A DNA stretch of 64,000 bases from Heterodera schachtii (lineage: Eukaryota; Nematoda; Chromadorea; Rhabditida; Heteroderidae). The position numbers were made by a program, and so were the translations under genes. Below the pieces are notes generated by a model. That model made no database searches, was not told where the DNA came from, and saw nothing but the letters and a program-made list of their open reading frames with translations. Location of the stretch: the NCBI GenBank assembly GCA_023374025.1, contig SIJG01000056.1, positions 62,001 to 126,000 on the forward strand, written 5' to 3'. Below are positions 36,001 to 46,859 of this stretch, piece after piece; position 1 is the stretch's first letter, and each line of letters opens with the position of its first letter.

Positions 36001-36584
36001 TTTTAGCGGGCGGAGTGAAAATCTTGGCACATTTTATAGCAATTTTAAATACATTTCGCCATAAAAAGACGAAAAAAAATTTATCCACGGAATCCAGGTT
36101 TTTTGTGCCTGGACCTGGATTCCAAAATTGAACCTGGACCTGGATTTCCTGGACAAAAATCCAGGAAAATCCAGGTCCAGGAAAAATCCAGGCCTTGATA
36201 TAGGTCCAGGTCGAGCTCTAATATTTTTAATAAAATTATTCAATGTAAAAATTAATTTATTCTTTTTAAAAAAAAAAAATATTTAATAATAATTTTGTTA
36301 TAGCAATTTGTGGCTGCACTAAAGTTGCAAAAAATTTTATGGTCTTGTCTTTTTTTATGTTCGTGTGAACTGCAACTGCAATAAAGCCGAATATTTTGCT
36401 AATTTGTTTTTCTTTTATAGAATTGTTGTTATTTACTTTCTTTATTTATTTTTGTTTACTAGGATATTATTTTATATTGTTTCATTAAACAATATTATTT
36501 TAATGTATAATTTTACTAAATATTAATTGTTTTATTAATTATTATATATTTGGGATATGACCCCTGTGAATTTACTTTAATTAC
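33015..36584. other. Very A+T-rich gene-poor stretch
   Basis: No exon with coding-like composition was found. The clear feature is the GC palindrome at 35885. A cluster of CCAGG / CCTGG words in both orientations at 36085-36215 ('TGGACCTGGATT') is part of a degenerate repeat. Confidence 0.5.
35885..35911. repeat. GC-rich palindrome, canonical copy
   Basis: CGGCGGTGCCGATAGGCGCC then GCCGGG, identical in the core to 10530 and 39066. It is followed, as at 10530, by 'GCGATTTGTTAACGATTTTG' and AAAAATGAC. It stands alone in very A+T-rich DNA. Confidence 0.8.
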
Positions 36585-37111
36585 TAAGGCTGCTAATTTT
36601 ATGAAATACATATTTTTTCCTGGATTCTTCATGCTCTGAATAGTAGGAAAAACGCTTTCTTTTTTTACATATGAAATATTTTTATATATATTTTGGACTT
36701 TTTCGTACACATTTCGCAATTTTTCGTACATATTTTCATATTTTTTTTTTTACATATTTTGAGGATTTTTGAGAATTTATAGAAATTTTTTGTGAAAATT
36801 AAAAAAAAAATTTTTTTTGAAAATATATCCCTAAAAAATCGAATTTTTTCAAAAAAATGATATATCAAAAATTAATTTTTGAAATAGTAAATATGATTCT
36901 AAGCCTATTTGGTCATTTTTATGGCCTTTTTTGCCTATTTCACTTTTTACAAGAATTTTTTTCCAAAAAATAACCATTTAAAAAATTTTTATTTACATAT
37001 TTAATACATATTTGAGGATTTTTATACATATTTCATACATATTTTAGCATTTTTTATACATATTTTATTTACATAAATCGCAAATTTTCTTATATAAAAT
37101 TAGCAGCCCTA
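36585..37111. mobile_element. hAT-type non-autonomous element, TSD TTAATTAC
   Basis: Ends TAAGGCTGCTAATTTTAT and, at the right, the complement of TAGGGCTGCTAATTTTAT. An exact 8-bp duplication TTAATTAC flanks it (36577-36584, 37112-37119). The interior carries 'ACATATTT' repeats. The subterminal block 'CATGCTCTGAATAGTAGG' matches, inverted, the block in 29951-30517. Confidence 0.9.
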
Positions 37112-38398
37112 TTAATTACCTTTCAAGTTAATCAATGCTTATGTGCTTGATATTCATTTTAATAAATTATTACATTGGCCAAACGTATAATCATTTCGTA
37201 ATGCATTTGAATGAATGAATTAATATTATCGTCAATTTAATAAATTTTTGATTTTTAATTTATTCCTTTTCTTGTTTAAACGGTTATTTTTTCATTTCAT
37301 GCTGTGTTTCCCCGTCGAGTAATGGTTTGTTTCCGAATTGTATTAAAATTAATTTATAATTTTGCTTTTAAAATTAATTATATTTTATTCGTTCATTTTA
37401 TTTATTGATGATTAAGAGAACGTTTTTTGTTTGAGGACCACTCATTTATGGGACAGCTTAAGTGTAATATAATTTATCTCTCATTCTAATTACTTATTTA
37501 AATTATGGTTTTATTTATCCCTATTAATAATATTTTCTTTCTGGCTTCGTTTAAAAATACTGTATTAATTCTAAGAATTTATTTTATGATCTTTTATTTA
37601 AATGGGTAAATATTAGTGATAAATAATATTCTCTCTGTTGTCACTCTAGAATACAAACTGCGCTAAGTAGAAAATACATTGTGGAGGATTATTTTTTTAG
37701 TTATTTTACCGATTTTTGTTTCTCTTTTTTCTGTAATTTCTGTACTCTTTAATTTAATTCTTTTTGTTTTGTATTTCACTTAATCTTTTGTTTTATTTAT
37801 GGCTACCTTACTTTTGTGGACCCGACACTTAGGGAACCCGACATTTGGGGATTTTAATGATTTTCAAAAATAAGAAAAAGTTATTAAGATAAAAAATTAA
37901 TCCCGCGGGATCGTCGAAATGTTCGGGAGGGATCTCGGTTCGGATTCTTTTGTTTTGTAAGATTTCTAATAAGTTTTTGATTTTGTTTATATATTTAAAT
38001 GTAAATGGTAATATAGTTTTGTTAACCCATTTAAAATTACAAAATTTAAATTGATAATTAAACAATTTAGCAAATTAATATTCTCTCGACTTTGGAATGC
38101 CTCAGCATTGACATAAAACATTTATTCAAAAAGATGATTATGATTTATTCAATTAAATGTTTAATTAATAAAATTATTTTACATTTCATTGAAAGCATTA
38201 TTTAATTCGTCAGTTTTTTGGGATCTGGCGGTGCCGATAAGCGCCATTAGTGCAATTTGTTAACAAATTTATGTCCGTAAAAAGAGCCAATTTTGCAATT
38301 TTAATCGACATAAAAAGGCAAAAAACGATGAAAAAAAAACGCAATTATAAGTGCGCTTGATATTTTTCAAGTAAAAAAATCGGGTACTGAAGTGTTCA
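37112..38398. other. Gene-free A+T-rich stretch
   Basis: No coding exon is apparent. A weak GC palindrome (GGCGGTGCCGATAAGCGCC) lies at 38226-38245, followed by the usual 'TTTGTTAACAAATTT'. Confidence 0.5.
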
Positions 38399-38406
38399 TT
38401 GGTAAG

Positions 38407-38741
38407 GGCTCCCGGACAATCGGACAGTGGACAATCGGACAGTAAAATGCATAAAAAAGATAAGAAAATGTTGTCGCCGGAGGGGACCGATTGTGCCATA
38501 TGAAGAAAAAAAGAAAATAGGCAAATAAAAAAGTGCGAATGCAGTCTAAAACATTATTCTTTGCAAATTAGTTTGAGTTTGGCATTTCATAAATGATGGT
38601 TGCACATTATGAATATAAAAGCTTTTTCTTGCCATTACTCGCGCACAATGCCGTCTTGTGGATTATGGCACAATTGGTCCCCTCCGGCGACGGCATTTTA
38701 ATATATTTTTGTGTGTTTTACTGTCCGATTGTCCAGTCACG
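38407..38741. mobile_element. Short inverted-repeat element, TSD TTGGTAAG
   Basis: The arms carry 'GGACAATCGGACAGTAAAA' and, inward, 'CGCCGGAGGGGACCGATTGT', with complements at 38660-38735. An exact 8-bp duplication TTGGTAAG flanks the unit (38399-38406 and 38742-38749). It is 335 bases with no coding capacity. The 8-bp duplication again suggests mobilisation by a hAT-type enzyme. Confidence 0.85.
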
Positions 38742-39065
38742 TTGGTAAGCGCGCCCATAATTTTCATTTTTCTAAACATTTTAGGCCGTTCTAAATAGAT
38801 TCCGTCCTTTTATAAATGTTTTTGAGTTGGGGGAGCTAGGAGACATATTTAGCCAATTTTTTTTTTAAGAAATAGCAGTTTTAGTGGAAAATTTTTGAAA
38901 ATTTTTTGGGATTTGCTAACTGATTTTGCACAAATAAATTTATTTTGAGCAAATTTTTTAAGAAAATTAATATTTTATTAAATGGGGTCATCCTTGAACT
39001 TTGACTTTTTTGTTGCGTTTCGCACAACATTGGCAGTAGTGGACATTGTTCAATATGGGAGGGGG

Positions 39066-39092
39066 GCGGCGGTGCCGATAGGCGCCGCCGGG
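39066..39092. repeat. GC-rich palindrome, canonical copy
   Basis: CGGCGGTGCCGATAGGCGCC then GCCGGGG, after a G-rich run. A more diverged copy (GTCGGTGGCGATTGGCTCCG) is at 39676-39700. Confidence 0.75.
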
Positions 39093-41552
39093 GAAATTTT
39101 TGAAAATTTTGCTCTGTTTCATAGCAAACTTTGCCCAAAAATGACAAATTTCTATATGAAACAATATGAAAGACTGAAATTTCAATTTTATCCAATGTAA
39201 ATTATTCACGGAAAAACCGTGAACTGACCCCGTGAATTTTATTTCTTGTAAATTTAATAACTTTGTTCTTTTTGAATTTTTACAGTAAAAAATGGTCGTG
39301 GAATATTAATGAGAATTACTTTATTTAAAAACATTTAATTTTTAACTTAAATAATAAATTGCAAAGTATAAAAACTAAGGTTTAGTTGTTTAGAGTAATT
39401 ATATGATTTAATTCTTTAAAAAAATGATATAATAATTGCATCGCACTCTAAAATTATATGAAAATACGTATTTTCGATGCAGAATACCATGTTAAATCTA
39501 ATAAAGCTTATTTCAGATTTCTAAATTTAAAAAAAAAAAAATTATATTATGACTGCTAAAATTTAAATATTACAAATGCGTATTCAAACCTTAAAATAAT
39601 TTCGAGAAAACTTATCGATACAAATATTTTCGGTGCTTTTTGAGTCAATTAAAAAAAAGGTGAATTTTGGAGCTCCGTCGGTGGCGATTGGCTCCGCCGG
39701 GCAAAATTTTTGTAATTTCTAATGCAATTGTTAAAAAATTTAGTTAAAAAAGGTGCAAGTATTTGATTATTGATTTAAATTGAAAAAATTCAACAGAATA
39801 TTAAAATTTATTTTAAAAATCATAAAAAGTTTCCAAAAACATATTAAATTTACAAAAATTTAACTTTTCAAATAATATTGTAATTTAGCAATTTATAAAT
39901 TAGCGCATTGAAAAACGAGAATGAGATTCTTTCTGTTAGAAATTTTTTAATTAATTTTCGAATTTCATTGCAAGAGAATCCAAAATTTTAAAATTTCAGG
40001 CTGAATTTGCCGAAAGAGAGATGAAAAGCAAATGCCTTGAATGAGGCCGACAAATTGTGTTGGAATTTCGATGCTTTTCCAATGCAATAAATTTGTTGGT
40101 GATTCATTCAGCAGCAGCCTTTCAATTCGGCCTAAAAAGGACCTAAATTGTCGCACCTCTTTTTTTGCACTTATTTTCATAATTTTTTTTATAAAACAAT
40201 TTTGAGTATATGATGATAATATTTTAGTTAAATGTTAAGGCTTTCAGAAAAAATACAAACTTATTAGGTGGAACTACACTGGAGAGCTACGTAATCGCAT
40301 TTATATGGCTTGAAATCGGGTCTGCAAATTTACGAAAATCCAATTTTGGTTATGGTACTTAGCAATGACGCCTAATTTTGAAATTTTTTTTTAGGTCGCC
40401 CACACTGAGTTTTTTTTTTTGGGCCGACCTAGCACTATTCATTACGTTACAAAATATGCTAATTTTGTATAAAATTAAAAAGCAACGATGAAATTTTGAG
40501 TTAATCGAAAAACATCCAAAATTGATGAACTGAAGGGTTGAAAAATAAAAAATTATTATTCAATCCGTACGTATCCCCTCCCCCCACATTTTTGGATGCG
40601 TTTTTTGTTCCAATCAGAAAAATGGCATAGGCATGGCATCTCCTAAAAAGCCGGCCTTTACATAAAATAGTTTTTAAAAAATATTGCGCTCTTTAATAAA
40701 TAAATATTTGTTCTTAATTAACCCTAATTGTTCTTCCACATATTAGACATGGGCCCAATCCATTTGTTGTGGCAAGTTGTTTTCCATATAAATAAGAATA
40801 CATTTAAAATGTATTAATATGTAAGATAATTATAAAGTGCAACAGCGAAAATGAAGTTTTTTTGGCTATTGGAATTTTCTTCAACCACTCACTTGCTTAT
40901 TTTGTTATATTTTCTTACTAAAATAGCCAAAATTTAACCTATTATCCATTTAAAATGCTTCACAATTGTCCTCTCTAAACTTTGGTGGCTTTTCATTTTA
41001 CGGATTATCATTGTCCCACTGATAGTCCTTAATCCACAGAATCCCGCGATTTTTAATCCCCGAAAAAATCATGTCTGTGAAAAAGTTCGGGAAAAATAAT
41101 TAAAAAAAATTCAATAAATTTTACTAAAATTTCAACAAAAATCTAAGCTAATGATAAAAAAGTAAAGCAAAAAATTGATAGTCAAAGAGACCAAATGTTG
41201 ACAATAAGTAACATTGTAAAACATCTGAAATTTTCCTTGGTAATATTTTTATTCAAAAAATATATGGCATATTACAAATTAATTTGAGCCAAGCCAATTA
41301 TTGAAGCCAATCAAAATTGGGAAGGGTTTTGTTTATTTTTTTAATGTAATTTTATGAAAACTTAAGATTGGCTTCAGTTTGGCGGCTTACATATGAACTT
41401 TTTACAATAATAATTGATAATTATAATTTTAAATTTAGTTTTTTTTTGGGTTTTAATAATTAATGATTGGATGGAATTTTTAATAAACTTCATTTGGTGG
41501 GAATGTTTTTTTTTAATTTTCAATTTATTTTCAAATCAATCGCCTTCTTCGT
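39093..41552. other. Gene-free stretch with two dispersed repeats
   Basis: Holds copy 3 of the upstream module at 39990-40135 and copy 3 of the GGAGATGCCATG repeat at 40565-40660 (reverse orientation). No coding exon is recognised. Confidence 0.5.
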
Positions 41553-43096
41553 TCAGCGGATCAGCGCCATAAAATAGGCAGCCATGGCTAAAAATAATAA
41601 TTATAAATCAAAATTGCGCATGAACAAAATCATTCTGCAAGAAATAAATATCTTTTATATAAATTTATTAAAATTAAAAGATACAAAAAATTTTTTCTTG
41701 AATTAAATTTTAAATTAATTTTTTAGAAAAAAGCAAAAAACTTCCTTTTTTGCGAGTATGATTATCAAAATAAATTTAATAAATTAAACTCTTTCTTCAT
41801 ACCACCAAAAACAATGATGTAGAAGGGGCTGCTGAACACCGCCATCTTCATGCCACCAACGCCACTGATCACTTGTGGCTCAATAACGATGGTAAGCTTA
41901 GTCGGCTCGACGACCGGATGCGACTGATCAAGATTGATCTTTTCGGGAAGGCTGTTGCAGACTTTTGTTGTCGACCATTTCTGAGCAAAATTCGCAGTTC
42001 CCTTCCCCACCCTTAGCATTGCAAATGTCATGAAACTTTTGAGGACATTTGTTCGTTTTTTGTACACAAGCATTCACGCGGAAGATATCATTCCCGTTTT
42101 CTTAAAAAATAAGTGTTTTTTTTTTTTTGTTTTTTTCATGTGAATTTTAATTCTTTGTGCTTCCCTTCCAGAATCAATTTATTTTCAGGCAATGGTGGAG
42201 ATTATTGGTCACATTTGAATATAAGGAAAATATTTATAGGGATAGTCTGAGACGCTGAGTATGAATCTGACCCTTTTAATCCAATTTCGACCCGAACCCG
42301 AATTCGAACTTTTCCGAAAAATTAAAATGTGATTGTTTTTGCAAAAATTTTCGCCTATTTCTTAATTTTTGTTTATGACTTTACCAACCCAATGTTTTTT
42401 TTTTGTTTCATATTATTGTACAAATCAAACCATCAATGTCTTAGCAATAATGGAAAATGATCTTAAAAAAGGTTCGAATCCGGGTTCAGGTACGAAATTG
42501 AGCAAAAGAAGGTCAGGTTCGTGCCGAGCTCTCAGAGTACCCCTGTAAATATTTTCCTTATATCAGCCCATTTTTAAATTTTTGTTATCTTTGATTTAAA
42601 AATGAATCCTTTTGGAAAGCAAGCAACAACATTTCATCTGTTGAATTTTAAAATAATGTGTCTTAACTGTCTTTGCACATGAGCGTTTGGCATCCCAAAA
42701 AATCAGTTCTGAAACTACCACCTCCCAAGCAATCTTCTCGGTACGTGTTTTTTACAATGTCTGCTTTTTTGGCCTGGTCCTGCTGAGACGATTCCCTCAC
42801 ATTGGCGTACACGAACTCGACAAGTTCGGGCGGCGGAGTGCCATCACGGTAACTGATTGCATTGATGCAGTCATCATCTGAATAGGAAAGAAAATGTTGT
42901 TACTTATCACATTTTTTTATAGAGTGATCAGAATTTTTAATCAACAATGCAATAAATATTAATAAATAAATACATTAAATCATCAAATTTGATTATTATA
43001 CATACCATCTGGGTTAGGCAAAATACATGAAACCATAGGTGCGCAGAACGGGATGACGACGAAAAAGCACACAAACCATTTAAAAGGCATTTGCAT
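41553..43096 (-). CDS. Small secreted Cys-containing protein of unknown function
   Basis: Four exons: 43096-43006, 42877-42668, 42100-41803 and 41587-41553, about 210 residues. The N-terminus MQMPFKWFVCFFVVIPFCAP is a signal peptide. The mature part has spaced cysteines (DDDCINAISYRDG, NTYREDCLGGGS, GCQTLMCKD, NACVQKTNKCPQKFHDIC, GNCEFCSEM). It ends in a hydrophobic segment (MKMAVFSSPFYIIVFG then AMAAYFMALIR), which could be a membrane anchor or a lipid-anchor signal. In exon 3 one extra A in 'CAACAAAAGTC' breaks the frame. With one fewer A, both the frame and the phase of the next junction agree. Intron 2 contains the foldback element at 42220. I do not recognise the family. Nematode effector is one possibility, not shown. 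Confidence 0.65.
42220..42566. mobile_element. Foldback element in intron 2 of the secreted-protein gene
   Basis: The arms start 'ATAAGGAAAATATTTA' and continue through 'TATGAATCTGACCC' and 'GACCCGAACCCGAATTCGAA'. The complement, with several mismatches, is at 42470-42566. The inner words match the GTCGCTGATCACGAAT family. No coding content. Confidence 0.6.
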
Positions 43097-43267
43097 TTGA
43101 TGGACAAACGAAGCAAAAGAACAATTTAAATTAAGAAACCTAAAAATTTTATTTTTAAGCAAAAATAAAATAATTTATTAAACTATTTTTTTGTGCATTG
43201 ATATAAAAAATTTCTTGCGTAATGCGAAAGCACTGGTTTATCTTGGTCCAACACTGAATGTTAACAT

Positions 43268-43952
43268 TAGAGCTGACAATGAGCGGGACCGGGCCGGCAA
43301 TTCATGGTTTTCAGGTCCCGGTCCCGGTTTTTGAAAAAAACGAAATTCCGGTTTGCCAGTCCTGTCGCGGCGGGACTAAATAAGCACTGGTAGGAATGGT
43401 GGTCTGGGTGAGAACAGAGAAGGAAATTGGAGGAGAAGGAGAAAATTTTGAGAAAAAAAGAACTTATTTATTTCATTTAAGGAATTGTTTAGATTGGAAT
43501 TTGGTCTAGTGGCTAGAGACCTTCTGCTGACGTTCATTAATTTTTGGTTGGGTTCAATTCCCCACGGAGCTAAAGCATTTTTCATATTTTCTTCACATTA
43601 TTTCTATTGAAATTTTTAATCAATAAAAAAAGTTTCATAAGAAATGGGAAAAATGTTCATTAAGCTACCGAGCCACATCCGCCCTTTCTTTTATGGATTT
43701 TAAACAGCCTAAAACGGCAAATTTAGCCAAAGATTTGGTCATTTTTTGACAAATTCTGTTAAAATACTCACTCAAATTTTTTTTTTTTTTATTATAAATT
43801 TAAGAGATTGTTAATTTTACAATTTATAGGCAATTTCGTAACAAAGTGTACACGAGTTTTCTAAATTTTTTCAAAGAATTTTTCTCTGGGGAAAATTCAC
43901 GGTTGGTTCCGGTCCCGGTTTTTGTCAAAATTCCCGGTGCCATTCAGCTCTA
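43268..43952. mobile_element. hAT-like element with tRNA-like insert, TSD GTTAACAY
   Basis: Ends TAGAGCTGA and TCAGCTCTA, with further 'GGACCGG/CCGGTCC' words repeated inside both ends. The flanks are GTTAACAT (43260-43267) and GTTAACAC (43953-43960), an 8-bp duplication with one mismatch. The interior includes the tRNA-like segment at 43500. No transposase frame. Confidence 0.75.
43500..43570 (+). other. tRNA-like (SINE-type) segment
   Basis: 'GGTCTAGTGGCTAGAGAC' resembles an internal promoter A box. 'GGGTTCAATTCCCC', about 35 bases further on, fits the B box and a T arm. The ends do not pair as a seven-base acceptor stem and the anticodon region is unconvincing, so this is not a functional tRNA. 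It looks like a tRNA pseudogene or SINE head. Confidence 0.45.
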
Positions 43953-44031
43953 GTTAACACAAAGCACTGGCACAAAAACGGGAGGAGGAGCTTCTAATTG
44001 ATCAGAAAATTTGTGAAATGGCTAAACAGTG

Positions 44032-44729
44032 ATGCTGGTATGCACAATGCTAAGGATATTTATCTGTAGCTAGCGATATGTGGATAGGGTAGCTGCAGAT
44101 AAAAAAATCTGCAGATAAAATCCCTATGCACAATGCTAGCGCTAACTATCTGCAGCTGAAGATTTTTTTATCTGCAGATACCCATCCGCAGCAACTCTCT
44201 CGTCACACATCTTTTTATCTTTTCTATCTTCAAGAGAAATTTTTTAACTCAAATTTGGTTAGCAAAATTTTTTTGCGTAAAAAGCCGTAAAAACTTATTC
44301 CTGGGGGGTTTTCGAGGTCGCTGATCATGAATCTGACATTTATTTCAACCAATTCCTAACTCGAACTTGAAAGTTCGAATTTTCGGTTTTTGTTCAATCA
44401 TCATAAAATGTAAACGAAAAATTTTAGAGGTATTAAAAGTTATTAGTACAATTTTTTGAATTTTTAAACTTATTTTTTGGAATTTTAATCGACATTTCTA
44501 TCGAAATATCCTCGTCTCGATGAGGCTAGTGATTTTAATCTGCAGATAGGTAGCTGCTACCCTATCTTTAGCATTGTGCATATGTAGCCTAGCTGCAGCT
44601 GACGCTAAGGATTATTTGTAAAAGAAACTGTCATTGTGCATGCGGATTTTAATCCTTAGCATTGTGCATACGGATTTATCTGCGGATAACGATTTATCTG
44701 CAGATAGTTAGCATTGTGCATACCAGCAT
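44032..44729. mobile_element. Inverted-repeat element with internal ATCTGCAGAT palindromes
   Basis: The ends are ATGCTGGTATGCACAATGCT and its exact complement. Inside both ends the words 'GCACAATGCTA' and 'ATCTGCAGATA' are repeated many times, the latter itself palindromic. The centre (about 44305-44520) includes a piece of the GTCGCTGATCAC family, probably a nested insertion. No clear target duplication and no coding frame. It abuts copy 4 of the upstream module. Confidence 0.8.
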
Positions 44730-44734
44730 GAGAG

Positions 44735-44865
44735 GAAAAGCAAATGAAAATTCATCGAGAAGGCCGGCAAATTGTGTTGGAATTTTCTGTGCTTTTCCAA
44801 TGCTAAAAATGGTTGGTGAATCAGTCAGCAGCCCTTTTTCCATTATCCATTTCCACTGATTTTGC
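44735..44865 (+). repeat. Dispersed upstream module, copy 4 of 4
   Basis: Shares 'CAAATTGTGTTGGAATTT', 'TGCTTTTCCAATGCTAAAAA' and 'CAGCAGCC' with the other copies. No associated exon was found to its right: up to 45850 I see only A+T-rich DNA and short doubtful frames. Confidence 0.55.
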
Positions 44866-45853
44866 TCTTCACAAATTCCATCAATGACGGCTAATCATTA
44901 CGAAATTCCAATTTACCGATGCTAATAAATGCAAAGTGATTCATATTTTCCCATTCAATGTTAGCAGATATGAGCTAATTAGAGAAATGAATGAATATGC
45001 ATAATTATTTTTTAACAATTCAGCCGTAATTGATAGTCGTACCAACAAACGAAATGATGGTGTAAAGCATCTGTTTTATAAAGGCAAATGGAAATAATGA
45101 ATTTGAGGTTAATCAAAACAAGCATTAATGATTGGAAAAAGATAGGAGAATAAACAAATTTAAAAGTGCTCATTTTTTATAATTATCTTTTCAAATCAAA
45201 TTAAATCAAAATTTGCTTGTGAGCTAAAAGCCTTTTTAATAAGATCGAGTTTTCAAAGTAAAAAATACACCCAAAATGATTGGCTCATGGTAAACTACGT
45301 GTAAGAAATTGTCATTACTCATTAAAATACGATCGATCATTCATGAAGAGAAAGTTGGTAAATATTAATCATAGAGCCCAAACAAAAAAAAAAGGTTCAA
45401 AATCGCATAAATACAGAAACGTTAAATTTTCGAAAAAACTTAGAGTCATTAAAAACGCTAAGGCACAAAAGGTCAAATTTTCGGTATAGTGAATTTTTTT
45501 TGCTTACCCACCCCCTCCTTAGAAATTTGGACTTACCAAGATGCTATCAATTAAATAATGAATTAATGAGCAATTAGACCTCAAAGAAAATGCGGATGAT
45601 GAAATGCTAGGTATTTAGCATTTTAGAGATGTTTTTTCATTAGAAATACGACACACTTTAAAAATTGGGAAGGTAAATAAAAAGTTATTTCCTATTTTTA
45701 TATTTGACCTTATGGCCCTCAGGGAAACGCATTTTTGGCATCATTTAAAAATTTATGTACAAGAATTTATTTTATGCAATTAAGGCGTGCGCATTTTAAA
45801 GCAATTAAAATATGTAATTTTATGAAATCGCAAAAGTCGCCACAGCATTTGTT

Positions 45854-46130
45854 TCACAAACACAAAAAATGTCCATTTGTTCTCGTTGTCCAATGACTGT
45901 GCTTATATTTGCGCAAGTAATGTCTTCCTCCTCCGCCACCACGGCTTGGGCATTTGCTTAAATTGAAATAATAAAAATCAATTTATTTTATTATTAAATT
46001 GTCCTGCTTTTTCCAACCCACCAATATGCCGCGTCTTGGCCCTCCTTGCCATCTGAGCCTTCGGCTCCTTCTGCGCCTTCGCTGCCGGGAATGCCCTGAA
46101 AACCGGCAGGGCCCGGGGGACCAGGTACTC
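45854..46130 (-). CDS. Cuticle-type collagen 3' fragment
   Basis: Two exons on the minus strand. 46130-46022 reads VPGPPGPAGFQGIPG then SEGAEGAEGSDGKEGQDAAY. It splices (TATTG|GTGGGT ... TTTAAG|CAAATG) to 45956-45854, giving AAYCKCPSRGGGGGRHYL and a basic tail ending in stop. The Cys-x-Cys after the Gly-X-Y block and a basic Gly/Arg end are usual for nematode cuticle collagens, secreted by hypodermis and cross-linked into cuticle. The exon needs an upstream phase-1 partner that I cannot find, so the copy may be 5'-truncated. The last exon and following bases match the other collagen copy at 27320-27540 closely: the two are paralogues. Confidence 0.7.
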
Positions 46131-46251
46131 CTAAAATTTTGTTTGGCTGATTTGCCCAAATTAAAAAAAGGAAAAATTTAATCAAAAATTTGAAAACGAT
46201 TATTTTTTTGTTAAGTCCAAATTAAATGCAATTGCATATAAAAGATTCTAT

Positions 46252-46563
46252 TTAAACAATCAAATGATTTGCGAACAGAGCACGTTTTGATGTGTTCCAT
46301 GTTTTCTCCGATGCTTTTATACGAATTTCGCTTCTGCTGCTAATCGGCAGCAAAGTCAAGTTTTTAATGGATGTGGCGGTCGGCGACGGAAATTTCGGCA
46401 TTTTTTTGCCCATTATTTTGTTTTGCTGATCAGTGAGTGCGCGCCTCCCCATTTCCATTTTTATCGCCCGAAGGCGGCGAATCGCCCCCATAAGAACGAT
46501 AACAACACAATGGTAATTATCCTGCTGCTGCGCATCGAAATTAAATGTAGCCTGGGGCACCAC
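46252..46563 (-). other. Coding-like open frame of unknown status
   Basis: A 103-residue minus-strand frame with reasonable codon use (FNFDAQQQDNYHCVVIVLMG, PISSRSEIRIKASEKTW). A second frame in the same bases starts MRSSRIITIVLLSFLWGRFA, which looks like a signal peptide but stops soon. It may be the lost 5' part of the collagen copy or an unrelated exon; I cannot decide. Confidence 0.3.
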
Positions 46564-46564
46564 T

Positions 46565-46853
46565 TTTTTGAGAAAATAATTTTTTTTTAATAAGTCGTAT
46601 AAAATACCTTATTATTGGGTTTCGGGGTCGCTGATCACGAATATGACCTTAATTTTGACCTATGCCGAATCCCGAACCTGAATTCGAACAAAAAGTCAAA
46701 ATTTAATTTTTCGTAAATTTTCGACTTTTTGTTCGAGTTCAGGTTCGGGATTCGACATAGGTCGAAATTAAGGTCATATTCGTGATCAGCGACCCCTAAA
46801 ACCCAATAATAAGGTACTTTATACGACTTTTTCTTAAAAAATTAATTTTTTCA
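46565..46853. mobile_element. Nearly perfect foldback, GTCGCTGATCACGAAT family
   Basis: The arms are about 140 bases each and almost perfectly complementary. They run from 'AATAAGTCGTATAAA' and 'TACCTTATTATTGGGTTT' through 'GGGGTCGCTGATCACGAATA' and 'GACCTATGCCGAATCCCGAA' to a short centre near 46715. Transcribed, it would form a long hairpin. The near identity of the arms suggests recent origin or arm homogenisation. Confidence 0.85.
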
Positions 46854-46859
46854 AAAAGG

